From assembly GCA_037447605.1 (NCBI GenBank), contig CM074817.1, forward strand, positions 440,439 to 504,438: a stretch of 64,000 nt of DNA, in the 5' to 3' direction. The notes beneath the pieces were generated by a model. That model did not search any database. It saw nothing but the letters and a program-made list of their open reading frames with translations, and was not told the origin of the DNA. Origin of the DNA: Zygnema circumcarinatum. Lineage: Eukaryota; Streptophyta; Zygnematophyceae; Zygnematales; Zygnemataceae. Position 1 is the stretch's first letter; each line of letters begins with the position of its first letter. Position numbers and translations under genes: made by a program. This document shows positions 44,863 to 56,399 of the stretch, piece by piece.

Positions 44863-47800
44863 ATGGCGAGCTTGGAGATAACAAGGTCTCACATTGCTCT
44901 GCTCGCTTTGTACTTGGGAAAAGCGGAAGCCCGGGACAAAATTTGTAGGGCTATACAATATGGCTCGAAGTTTATCAGTGGAGGAGAGAAAGGAACTGCA
45001 CAGGACGTTGACAAGGCGACAAGCTTAGCCCGAAAAGTTTTTCGGTTATTGAAGGTGTATCTTTTTCCATTCCATCCCACGCACTGTCTTTCCAAGGAAC
45101 CGTCACCAGGCGTTTCTTATTCACATGACCCTGCATCCTAGTCCTTCTAACGGTTTTCATTGTTGAACTGTGGTTTTTCCACTTGCAGTCAGTTAATGAG
45201 ATTCAGAATCTGCTTACACCAGCCCCCAAGACAACACCACTTCCGCTAGTTCTTCTTGGTCGGGTAAGTTGGTTTCTCTTCATTTACAGGATTGGGATTA
45301 CGTGCATCAAATCGGTCTCTCTCGTCCCATAAGCTATATCCGTCTGAAGGTCAGTCGAAACTATTCTGCACTGCAGTTGTTTTTGCATTTCAAGTAATGT
45401 TCTTTTGATGACAAGTGGAAGTGTCCTGCAGATTAAGAGTGCGCTGTTGGCTACCTTTCTGGCCTTGGATCAAGTTGTGTGGCTCGGACGATCCGGAATT
45501 TATAAGGTTAGTATATTTGAAGGGGCTGAGCTTGAGGGAAAATTTTAAGTTGTGGCAAATTTATGCAGTCAATGCTCTCGATTCTTGTCCTTATGTAACA
45601 GAATGACAGTGTTATTGAAGTGGATAGGAGCTGGAAAGTTGACCTCGTTTGAAACTTGATAAGCAAAACTGCAACCAGACTTGGTCTTTTGTAATTGGCC
45701 TTCTACTTACTTCATTGGTGGACCTTGCCGCAGAACAAAGAAAACACGGACTTATGTGGCAAAATCTCTCTTTACTGTTGGATGTGTTCATCTGCGACTG
45801 GCTCGGTGATTGAGGTACATCTGTCGCCATTGAAATGTGCTAGACTTCGGGTTAACGGGACTGTCAGCGTGCAGCAGGTGCTCTCTTCCAGTGTGTCTTT
45901 CCTTCACACATAACCTTCAGAAGCTCACTGGCAGGTTGCGGAACTTGTCCGATTAACAGCTGCACTAAAGGAGGTGGAGAAGGAGTTGAAGAAACTGAGA
46001 GATGGGAGAAGCTCGGCAGACGAGTCGAAGCTGGTATCACTTTTTCCCTAGCATCATGTCAACCTTAATGACGGATTGACTTAACGTTGCGCGTGAGAAG
46101 CTGACTGTTAATCGCTATCCTCACGAGCGGCAAGTTTGATAGATTGCATCAAAATGATACACAATCGTACCGTGTATCTCCAGTCACGGAGCAACCTCAT
46201 GCTTTTGCAGATTTCCTGATTTTCTATATTTCTTTCAACAGGAATTCGACACTTCCACGTTTTAACCTTTGTTGTAGCACATACGACTGTGCACTTGCTT
46301 TGGAATGCGATGTGATGTGGCATTATGGCATGAAGCCTGTCTGAGAAATTTATCTTGGTGATTGGCAGGTGGAAAAGCGAAATGCCCATGTCAGCCAGTG
46401 CCGTACCAGGACTCTGAATTATGCAAAGTCAAGTTTGGACGTGATTGTTGCAGTAGGGCTGTTGCAGCTTGCACCCAATACAGTGAATGCTCGCGTGACA
46501 GGCGCACTTGGTTTCGTCACTTCGCTGATCTCCTGCTATCAGGTATGTCCTGACTTCACTTATTGTTGATGGTCTAAAATGTCGACTTGGCCTTACCCTC
46601 TCAACAAAGTCTGAAATTTGAGCATGTCAAGTATAATTTTATGTCACACTTAGTAGAGCATCGACTTGTGTGACGTAGAGTCTTGCGCCACTGATGTGTT
46701 TTCAACTATTCTTCGTGTAAGCATGGGAAACTTGGCTGTTCCGAAGCGATAACTTAATTGTCTGGAATTGGTGGAAATGCAATCTGAACATCCTATTTGG
46801 AGAGGTGTTTGCTTTGAATATGATTGCACTCTTTATAACTGACTGACAATTGAGATAAATATCGACCGAGTTGGAGAATAGCTTCGTCAAAAGGGCTAAG
46901 CAGCCTAAGTAAAACCTGTATGATTTTTAAGTTCAATTGCTGGAGAGGTTCAGTTGCGTTAAGCTTGCTTCAAATGTAGCAAGCTTTAGAGTGTCAGGTT
47001 ATAACATACAGTGACTGCTGACTGGTTTTCCTCAAAAGTAGGTTTTAAGCCGAAGAAATTGCACAAAGCACCTATGACTTTCAGGCTTGTTCAAACAAAT
47101 GTTTTTTTTCTGGCATAAGCTGAGGCTATACCTAAGGCTCTGCGCAGTGTGTTATGAACTACTTGTGTGTGTGCATTCCTATACCTTGGACCAATCACGA
47201 AGTTACTCTTCATTTTGTCTTCAGGTTGGAGATTAGAATGAGCATTTTTGTACCTTTTAACTCATGAAGGAGTTACATTCAATATTTGGATTTAAACTGA
47301 GGATTACAGCTGCTGAATAATGAATTTCTGGCAAGTGCGAAAGGCATGCAGAATTTTCCTGATCTCTTGTTTTTTGCATGTTTTGCTGGTTTCTAGTTTC
47401 ACGGTGTCACATATGTGCGGCTGTTGCATTCGTTCTGTATGTAATTACACGTCGAATGTTGATTGCCACATTCTGCGATTTTGAGCAGAGGCTCATTTGT
47501 TCATTCCGTATTGTTGAGCTTTGTCTGTTAGACGTCTCTGTGGGATGAGAACATGTGCTTCTGGAGGCAGACAACGAGTAGCCAAATGGACGTTTGCTGC
47601 TTTATTCGAACCTGTGTTTGCTTTCCTATCTTTGTGGAGATTCTCGAGATGAAGGTGGCTTTATGAAGTCAGGCTTAAGTGCTCGAACTTTTGGTTGGGT
47701 AGCGGCGAAGTTGCCCTCCTTTAAAGAGTTATCCATGAGATTAGGAGAATGAAACATGTATTTATGTCGGAGGAGGATGATGAAATTTCAATGTGATAAA

Positions 47801-48114
47801 GTGGCCGAAAACGATTTAAACATTTACTTTGCAGCATGCCTGTGAAAGGGAGAACACTTAGTTGAGGCAAATTGGCTGATCGACTTGTCTTTGACAAGTA
47901 GGAACTTGTCCATTTGTGCAAATGGGTTGAAGTTGAGTAAACGCTTGTGCCTTTTTGCTTGCGCGGGAGCAATGCCGCTGTACTTTTATCGTCTTGCTTG
48001 ACATTTTGAATGTGTCTAGCGGACGTGATGTTGTTTTGCTGACACATTCTGTTGCGACTTTGCGACTGTTCGCAGCTCTTCCCTGCGGCGCCACCAAAGG
48101 TCAAGGCATCCTGA
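44863..48114 (+). CDS. PEX11: Peroxin 11 (PEX11), peroxisome division
   Basis: Seven exons, every intron phase 0: 44863-45054, 45189-45263, 45432-45506, 45734-45814, 45935-46033, 46369-46542 and 48076-48114, giving 244 residues, the family length. Recognisable parts are the N-terminal KAEARDKICRAIQYGSKFI amphipathic region, LALDQVVWLGRSGIYK, and the C-terminal SLDVIVAVGLLQL, followed by VNARVTGALGFVTSLISCYQ. PEX11 remodels and elongates the peroxisomal membrane before fission. It resembles the plant PEX11c/d/e group. The last exon is only 39 bases, adds the tail ending KVKAS (a K-x-K-x-x dilysine-like end), and lies beyond a 1.53-kb intron. The fit of phase, acceptor (TTCGCAG) and stop makes that exon convincing. 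Confidence 0.93.
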
Positions 48115-48838
48115 ACTGCTTTTGGTTTCAAGTGAGGGCAGTTGACAAGCATTTATAGCTTGTACGCGTGGTTTGTTTGTGGGGTAGACTTGGACGTTTG
48201 CAAGGGAGCTTTTCCATGTAGCAGCCACCTCACTTGAGATTAAGAGTGAATGTGTAGATGCGCCATGCTTGTATGGGATGACCCATTCATGGTTAAAAGA
48301 TAGCATCCAAGGCCACGTTCCATTGTACATATGGGAATTTCATTCGAGCAGAAGGACCTTATGCAATGTTTCACTCTGGAATGTCTGCTCCCTGTCTGCT
48401 CCATTTTGTGTCATCCTCCCTCGCTTCAATGTCTTCGTTCGGAAAGAGGGTGTTGGATGCTTCAACGCGTTGGCCCTGTTGTATGAGATTCACACATTGT
48501 AAGGGACTACTTTTCCCCTCGTTGCCTTCACGCTTCTGGGCGCATTGCAAGTGGAAGCTGCGGACCTGCGTGGCAGTGACTGGTGACCTCTGCTCGTGAG
48601 TTAAGCGGAGGACTATCGGCCTTGCTGCCACGGAGTTGACGTTCCCGCAGTTTGCGAGACACATGACAGCCTTTGGCCTTGTCTGGATTGGGTGAGAGTG
48701 TAGGTGAGGAGCAAGGGAGGGTTGAGAGTCAGAATGGGACGCCATAGGGAGTGTCTCCCACGCTCTACGGTGTAAGATGCGTTCCGTCCGCGTGCTGTAC
48801 GGCGCGCAGTGGTGTTCGCGGTGCGCCTCGAGGGCGAA

Positions 48839-48879
48839 CCGTCCGTCCGTCCGTCCGTCCGTCCGTCCGTCCGTCCGTC
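48839..48879. repeat. GTCC tetranucleotide array
   Basis: About ten uninterrupted GTCC units occur here. They create Arg/Pro/Ser/Val-rich spurious frames in all registers. Confidence 0.95.
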
Positions 48880-49044
48880 GCGCACAGTGCCCCGCGCGAC
48901 GCGCGCCCTCGGACGCTGTGGAATTACCGTACAAAAACGACAACAACAGTACGGTGCGGTACGGTATGGGGCCGCAGATAGCGAAAGAGAGATATGAAGT
49001 GAGCCCTCCCGAGTAAGGATGGATAGTAGAACGCCCTGTCGTGT

Positions 49045-49158
49045 CCTAGCTATTTTCTTTTGTGCTTGGTCCGCGACCAATACTTCGTGGTTCCCCATGC
49101 TAATGTTGGCCATGCACATTTGATGGCCTCACAGCCATCGTGAGATCAATGCCAATTC
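49045..49158 (+). repeat. Dispersed repeat, copy 5
   Basis: This is the clearest copy. It has TCCTAGCTATTTTC, ACTTCGTGGTTCCCCATGC, GGCCATGCACATTTGATGG and CCATCGTGAGATCAATGCCA in the same order as copies 2-4. Confidence 0.7.
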
Positions 49159-49575
49159 CCTTTCCCATTGTCGTGTATTAGAATTCCAATAAAAAATTCT
49201 ACAAGGGTTATAAAACATTTCTAAAACGGTTGTACAATCGTATGGTCGTACGTTTGTAGGCTCGTGGACAGGCCAACACCAATTTCCCGACTGTATATCC
49301 TGGTCGCAGAGGACCTAAGGACAAGAAAAAAGCTAGGAGTGGAAAGCTACGCCTGGGCGCAACAACGCTTCAAGCCCTCCGATGACCTCTGGTGCGCTGT
49401 GCGCACTGCTCACAGGGGGCGGGGCAGACGCACTCAAATTTAATGGGCATAAAATATGGTTCGGTTTTTAGGGTTTTTAACCTTTGTTGTCTAAGATAGG
49501 ATCTGACCTGTGAAAAAAGGTGCGTATCTAGACATAAAAGGTGTGAAATTAGCAGTCTCCTATTTGTATACAGTA

Positions 49576-50130
49576 CAGTACAGTCTAATCACGTTATAGT
49601 GACTCTGTGGGTCCCCACATGTTTGTGTCACTATATCGGTAATGACCCGTTTGTCATTTCACATTTATAGTAACACAAGAGAAAATGATGTTTGATTGAA
49701 CTCACGATGGCAAGGCCATCAAATGGTAACAAATGGTAATTTATAGTAACAATGTTATTAGATATGTTTTTGCGGTATATCCGTACGCCTTTGATACCGT
49801 ACATTGTACTTTTTGGGCAGTCGTCACGTGGGTAGGTGTGTACGAACCCTAGTGAGAATGTGTACGGACAAGTTGATATGTACGGCCAAGTCGATATCTG
49901 ACGATATTAGTCGATAATGTGTACGGTCGTAATATATTTGTAACGCATATTCCAATACGTGGGTGGATAATATCGACATTTTGAACATATAGTAACAATT
50001 AGGGCTTTTCAGCGTCGTTATGTCCGTAATGGCGTCACTACTGGCGCAGGATCTGCAGTGGTGCAATTCCGTGCCCGGAAAAAAAAGTCAGTATATCCAT
50101 GCTGTTCTTATAAACAGTGTCACTATAAAA
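49576..50130. mobile_element. Possible remnant of a pogo/Tigger-like non-autonomous element
   Basis: The left part begins CAGTCTAATCACGTTATAGTGACT and repeats GTCACTATA, ATAGTAAC and similar words. The right part ends near GTGTCACTATAAAA. TIRs of pogo/Tigger elements are built from such 'CGTTATA' words next to CAGT, so the pattern is suggestive. No transposase frame is present and the two ends are only partly complementary by eye. Confidence 0.3.
49697..49724 (-). repeat. Dispersed repeat, copy 6 (inverted, partial)
   Basis: CTCACGATGGCAAGGCCATC, extended by AAAT, is the reverse complement of the core of the dispersed repeat. It is inverted relative to copy 5, about 540 bases away, and sits inside the possible mobile-element remnant. 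Confidence 0.6.
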
Positions 50131-50675
50131 ATATAAAAAAGTAGTAAAAAGTTATAATTGCCGTACGACCGGCCATCCCGGCGGGCGGTTGGGTGGCTGT
50201 TCGGCAGGCGGCACTGTACGGACGTAAGCTCCCGGAGACGGCCGCCACCAGTCCGGACCATGCCGCCATGGCCATGGCCATGGGTCATATGACTCACATC
50301 ACCATGCCATGCCATGCCATGCCGTGGCCTGGGCCTGGGAAGGGGGGGAGGACCAGCGTAGTGCGGGCGGCCATGCAGCATGCGCTGGCGGGTGGGCGCT
50401 GGGCACTGGGATAGGGAGGGAGGGAGGGAGAAACGGAGACAGGGATGGGCCATTACCGCACTGCACCGCGCAGCAGGGATTAGGTTCCGCGCTCCGCACT
50501 CACTCGGTCGCAGTCTGGCAGAGAGAGCACCTCGGCGGTAGCTGCCCGCGGGCATGACCTGTCCGGTCAGGCGGATGCATATGCATGATGAAACGAAGGG
50601 AAGTTCTGGCTCTGGTATGTTGTTGAGTTCAGGTGCTTGCTGAACGGGCAGCTTTCATAAATAGCCTCTGGAAAC

Positions 50676-53600
50676 ATGAGCGACGGCGAATGGTATGAGG
50701 ACAATAGCAGCGAGGAGCTTGAGGATGGATATGAAGACCTCGAGGTTGCAGATGAAGCCATTCCCGCAGGCGAGGGCGGTTCTGTCTATAATGTAATAGA
50801 TGCTGGCATATCTCTGTAGAAACTCAGACAGGGTCCAACGACATCCTAATGACGGAGTCCTTCGGCATTTTGTTTCCAATGGCTGGAAAATAATTTCGAG
50901 CTGGCGTAAATTAAACCATACGGGTTTCTGTGTGATTTTTGTTTTTCTTGGCCCAGAGTGTTTCTCTGATAAACCTCTCTTTCTGTTCAGTGCATTTTTG
51001 TTTGTTTGTTTGTTTTTTTTTTTTTTACCACCCTGTAATTTTCATGTTAGCCGACACGTGCAGCTTTTTGTAAATTGTCAATGTCTTTTATTTATGTTCG
51101 AAACGCCTTCTGATTTTCTGGTGCAGATAATAAACAAGAAGTCGCTCTTGGCTGCACAGGTATTTTTCCGACGCATTCAGGACGCAAACTCTGACTGTTG
51201 TCTTGCAAGTCAAAAGGTTTGGACGATTAGAAGTGTGTATGTACGTGGAGTGCTGCTTCTCACTTGACCAAGAAGCTGGCTGCACTGCTTTGCGATCACA
51301 TCCTCATATGTTGGAGACAGAAGTTCGTCTTCGGGAACATGTTCTTATGTGGAGGTGTCAGGAAGATTGACTTATATAGAGTGACTTGATCACTTTCGCT
51401 ATTTTCATGATTTCCTTCCACCAGGCACGCTATTTTTTCTTGCTTGTCCATTTTTTGTCAGCTTAAAACCATTGCCTAATCAATAATGTGATTGTGCTTT
51501 TCCCGGGCAGCTTCACGATCTTCGGCGCGTTGCAGACGTTCTTGGTGTACCACTGCAGCATTCAAGGACGTTGCTTATTTACCACCGCTGGGATGTAGAA
51601 GGCTTATTTGGGAAGCTTGCGGACCAAGGAGTGGAGCGCCTGTTCTTATTGGCCGGTTTGCCGCCACGAGCAGATGTAAATTTAGCCTTCCCACAGAAGT
51701 TGCCAGTAATTCAGTGCCGAATTTGTTATATGGATGTCGGACCGAATGAGTCAACCACGATGGACTGCGGCCATTCTTTCTGCAATACCTGTAAGTGCTT
51801 TGTAAATATCTAGTCACAGAATGTTGTTTGGGGTCACTTAAGAACAATTTCTAGTTTGGATTATTACTCTTTTGTTTTGGTGTGATACATATAATCTTTG
51901 TGGATGTGTTTGTTGGTCATAGTGCCCGTATGCGCCCTGCATGCTTCAAATGCGGATGTTGGTATCCACATGATCGTTTGGCTTGGGTCCCCCATGTGCA
52001 TGAACAATACGGGGCCTTGCCGCTCTGTGGCAGGTTGGAGTCAATACTTCATCATAAAGATAAAGGACGGCCAGAGCCGGAGAGTTACCTGTATGGAAGA
52101 GAAATGCCATGCTATCTGCGATGAAGACAAGGTTCGGACGCTTGTTTCCGCCGTGGACAATGATGCCGCTGAACGTTATGAGCGGTCTCTTCTGGAATCT
52201 TACATTGAAGACAATTCAAAAGTGAAATGGTGTCCGAGCGTGCCACACTGTGGCAATGCTATCTCAGTTGAAGGAGAACTTTTCTGCGAGCTGGAATGCG
52301 CCTGTGGCCAGCAGTTCTGCTTTAACTGCTTGGCAGAACCGCACTCTCCGTGCTCGTGTCTTATGTGGCGGCTTTGGGACCAAAAATGCAAAGATGAATC
52401 AGAAACTGTGAACTGGCTTACAGCACACACGAAACCGTGCCCCAAGTGCCAGAAACCCGTGGAAAAGAATGGCGGTTGCAACCTTGTTGGATGCATATGC
52501 GGACAGGCCTTCTGGTCAGTAACCTAGTTTACAGTTTGCACTTAACAGGGCATGCTGGTATTGATGTAGGTCTTTGCTCGGTGATTTTTGGAACAAATTG
52601 TAGGTGCCTATCATATTGACAGTATGCAGCATTGTACGATGTTCACTCATCTGCTGAAGAATGTATCGGTTCTGCAAGTAATTGGCCTAGTGTAAAGCCT
52701 GCCATTTTCTAGGCATTTGCATTTCAAATATTTTATAAACCTCCATGGCAATGATAATGCCGTTGAGACATGGTGTAATGCAGCTGGTTATGTGGAGCAG
52801 CTACTGGAAGAGAGCACACTTGGACAAACATTCAAGGGCATAGCTGCGGCCGATACAAGGAGGAGAAAGAAAAAGAAGCCGAGAGGGCTCAACGAGATTT
52901 GAAGCGCTACATACACTATCATTCACGATGGAAAGCACATATGGACTCTTTGCAACTTGAACAGAAGAAGCGCGAGGAGGCGCAAGCAAGGATAGCGAGG
53001 CTAGAGGCTAGTGAGTCACAGGTGAAAGATTATACATGGCTCACCAATGGGTTGCAACGTCTTTTTAGGGCTCGTCGGGCTCTGGCTTACTCTTATGCTT
53101 TCGCTTACTACATGTTTGGAAATGATCTTTTCAAGGACGATATAAGTGAGATGCAGAATGAGATAAACCAGAATCTGTTTGAGGACCAACAGCAGCAACT
53201 GGAGGGTGCTGTGGAGAAGCTGTCTAAACTGGTGGAGTCCAACATGGATTTGAATACCGATGATGAGATCGTGCAAAGGATGCGGATGGAGGTCATCAAC
53301 TTGACGGCACTAACGGACACTTTGTGCAAGCGAACGTGAGAACACTTTCTTTGCTTGGGATACTCCTTCATCCCTTTTAATATGCCATACCTGGGATAAT
53401 TCAGGGGCTACGCGGTTTGCCAGTGGCTACAATTTGCATGGATGTTTGTTAACACAGATCTACGCCCTCGAAGGAAACGTCTGCATTTTCTTGGGTTTCT
53501 CGTGTTGCATTCTAGAGCCTGTGTCATTCCAAAGTTCGGTTGCATACTTGTCAAGGGATGCCTTTATCCTTCGCAAGCTGGATCTTGTTTAAACTAATGT

Positions 53601-56399
53601 CAGCTGATTATGAAAAAGACTAAAGCGACAGTATTTTTTCACTTAGCTCGACAAATAATTTGTTTATCGAATTCGAATGGAAGCTCTGAGAGATGCTAGC
53701 TTAGGAGGGACAGTTGTGTGGACTTGTGCATAGTGTCTCCTATGTTTTTCTTGACCTAATTTGTCTCTGTTTATGTGATCAGGGACTTAAGACTCCTAGA
53801 AGCTATACAGGCTTGCAGACCACTCTAAATGTGTTTCTGCTACTCGCTCCCAGTTGTGTGGGATGGTGTGTTCTGATTGAATCGTACTGTTCGTACTGTT
53901 TCTACAGGTATGACGTGATTGAGAATGATTTACTTGGATCGTTGGAACTTACAAGCCACCATATCGCTCCTTACAAGAGCCAGGGCTATGTACGAGCAGC
54001 TGAAATCGCAGAAAGTGAATTGGATAAGAGGCTTTCCCAGCACTCACCGGTAGTCACGATCGATCGGCAGCACATTCCTTCTCATATGGATGGTGCAGGA
54101 CCATCTTTGCAAAACCTCGGGACCGTGGAAGACGCACGACAGTTCAATGAAGCAGGTGAGGCAATAAGCAGCCCATCCGTCGTCCTACGCAGGTCTAAGA
54201 CCTCTCATGAGTTTTCCCGAGTTACACCCGACAGAGGTTCTCCACAAATACGTGTAGCGCAGTTTGGTTATCTCCAGCTGCTTCCAAGCCTTCCAATCCT
54301 TTCATGGGAAGCTGCAGTGACACTGTGTGCCAACGAGCTGCTATCAACAGATTATGCTGCACATCACTCGTAGGCAGGTTGAGCACGCATTAGCTCATAC
54401 AGTGTATCTGTTCGTACGATGGTGCAGGGGATTCTGCCATGTGCCACGCATAATGTACCACGGAAACAAATTTCCACTCCCACTGTTCTTCAAAGTGTCA
54501 AATTTGGAGGTCATCTTAGTGCCAGGGGAGAACCAGTCTAGGACGGTTATTTTAACGTGTATGCCGCCGGTTGAAACCATTGCCACTAGCCTTGTACAGA
54601 TTTGTACGGATTGCATCAGGTCATTTCACAAAGCATGTCTGCGGATGTAGTTGTCAATGAAGAAGACCACTTTGTACCAATTTTGAGCAATGGGGAGCTC
54701 TTAGAATCTCTCTAGCTGGAGTGTCTCTGACACTGCATCTGGCTCGTTGAAGCGAAGAAGCAGCTATAGTGAGCTTAAACAGAGCTCATAGCGGTTGTAA
54801 CCCTTCCTCTGAGCGACTCACTTTTCAGATAGTGCCGGGATTTCTTGGAAGAGGCTGTGATTATACGCTGCAGGAGTAGTGTCGCAAGCTTGATTTTTCC
54901 AGCTTTGTAAATACGTGCTGTAGAAACAGCCAAATCAACTAACTGTATTCTGGTTTCCAAGAGTGTCTATGCTAAACATCTCTGGAGAAGAGACGTAACT
55001 TGCAGCAGCAGTCTTGGCTTAAAGTTAAAGATGATGTTGCCTCTGTACCTCCGTGCTTGAGTTTTGGCGTGCCTGTGGTTGGAGGTTACCTTGTCAGTAA
55101 AATCTGGCTTCATTGGCATTCATCCTTGCAGAACTTCCTATTGTTCTTCCTGCTCACTGCTGACAATATCACACTTTCCATGTTATTGAAGTTGGAGGCC
55201 TGAAGCCGTCAATATACATTACACATTTAAGTGATTGTTTGCGTTGTTGTCATTCAGCATCCGAAGCAATTTTTGCTTCGTTTTCTATTGTTGCTGGCTC
55301 AATGGTATAAAGCTGCGTGATACTCTTGCTGCAGTGCTAACAAGGGTGAGGTGGCTGTTTCCCGGTCCATTGTGGACCCGTGGCTTTCGCTTGTGTTCTA
55401 GCAGCTGTACAACCAAGGAAGTGATATGCATCTCAGGCCGCTGTGGGGGTTGGGGTGGGCAGGGTTGAAGCCGACAGAGAGTGAAGGCTCGGAGGATGTC
55501 CAAGAAACAGAAACCAACTTGAGGAGTAGTGAAGATTCTGCTGGTCTGCGGCCTGGTGCTGGTTGGAATTCGGTCAATGGTGGGAGACAACAGGAGAGGT
55601 ACCCGGGAGATCATTTGCCGCGAGAGAGGGGCTTGAAACGTCCAGCTGTTGACGGCAGTTTCACCTCAGCTCCTCATTCAAAACGGGAAACATTGTTAAA
55701 CCAACCTTTTAGCAGGAGAGAAGCAGTTCGTGCGGAAGCAGTTGAAGCAGGAGAATCATCGGCAAAACACCGTGGCGACCAGGATTTTGCACAGAGCGAC
55801 GCTGTTTCACTCAATGGAAACTATCTGGAAGTGGAGCCTGGAGTGGCTGTCGTGGAGACATGCACAGGGGCAGGACCTCTGAGAGATGGGTTTCTGAACT
55901 GTGGAAGAGATTCAAAGTGGAGTGGTTCTCTAGCTAGTTGGCAAGTAAAAGTTGACAGCAAAGGTAGGGAATGGGAGCCCTCTGTTGAACTTCTGGAAGA
56001 ACGTCAAGTTCTTGAAAGACAACCCGTTGGTGATGGAGATGGGATAATCGGCTCTCCTATTTGCCCGGTGTGCTGTGTGGAGTTTGGTCTCCATGCCAGC
56101 AATGATACCATCAATGACCATATCGATCAGGTGTGGCAACGCCTCACGCCTTCACAGTTTGTCTCGAATCATTGGCTAACCTTGACACCAATATCTGGAT
56201 TATGTTTAGTTTTAAGTAGCAGCTTCCTGCGGCTGTCAGTCGAGCAATTTTTCCTTTTGGAAGCATCCGACTGTGGAGGACAGGATCGCTGAACTGCAGG
56301 TTGGGCCGTTTTGCTCAGTGAATTGGTATCTCTCCATTGAATTGCCCAACACTTCTCCCTTATCTTTGTCCTGTGCAGTGCCTTGCCAATACTACGTGA
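50676..56399 (+). CDS. ARIADNE-type RBR E3 ubiquitin ligase with C-terminal UBZ4-like zinc finger
   Basis: Eight exons join in frame: 50676-50792, 51127-51159, 51511-51790, 52034-52514, 52784-53335, 53908-54251, 55463-56130 and 56379-56399, giving about 831 residues. After an acidic start comes the RBR module. RING1 spans about 119-168 (CRIC, CGHSFC, CMEEKC). The IBR spans about 210-252. RING2 spans about 279-308, with the catalytic Cys in GGCNLVGC near residue 292. An Ariadne-type helical region follows, with DYTWLTNGLQRLFRARRAL and ECIENDLL-like DVIENDLLGSLEL. RING2 accepts ubiquitin as a thioester before transfer. A Ser/Glu-rich tail leads to CPVCCVEFGLHASNDTINDH, continuing IDQC, which fits a UBZ4 ubiquitin-binding finger. 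The last Cys is supplied by a 21-base final exon. The RBR part is certain; the two last junctions are inference. Confidence 0.85.

Larger units (their letters stand above)
48115..50675. other. Large intergenic region with repeats
   Basis: No exon is supported. In order it holds a GTCC tetranucleotide array, GTAC-rich motifs near 48926-48970, repeat copy 5, an AT-rich segment with pogo-like terminal motifs (49576-50130) containing inverted repeat copy 6, and the GC-rich promoter of the ARIADNE gene (50160-50675), which has another short CCATG run at 50303-50325. Confidence 0.5.

Noticed and set aside
43960-44948. Several 150-280 residue frames on both strands between CDC20 and PEX11
   Set aside because: All six frames stay open because of base composition and simple repeats. 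The residues are Arg/Pro/Ala-rich with no domain, and the region sits between two start codons as a promoter.
48751-49016. Arg/Pro/Ser/Val-repeat frames
   Set aside because: They are translations of the GTCC tetranucleotide array.
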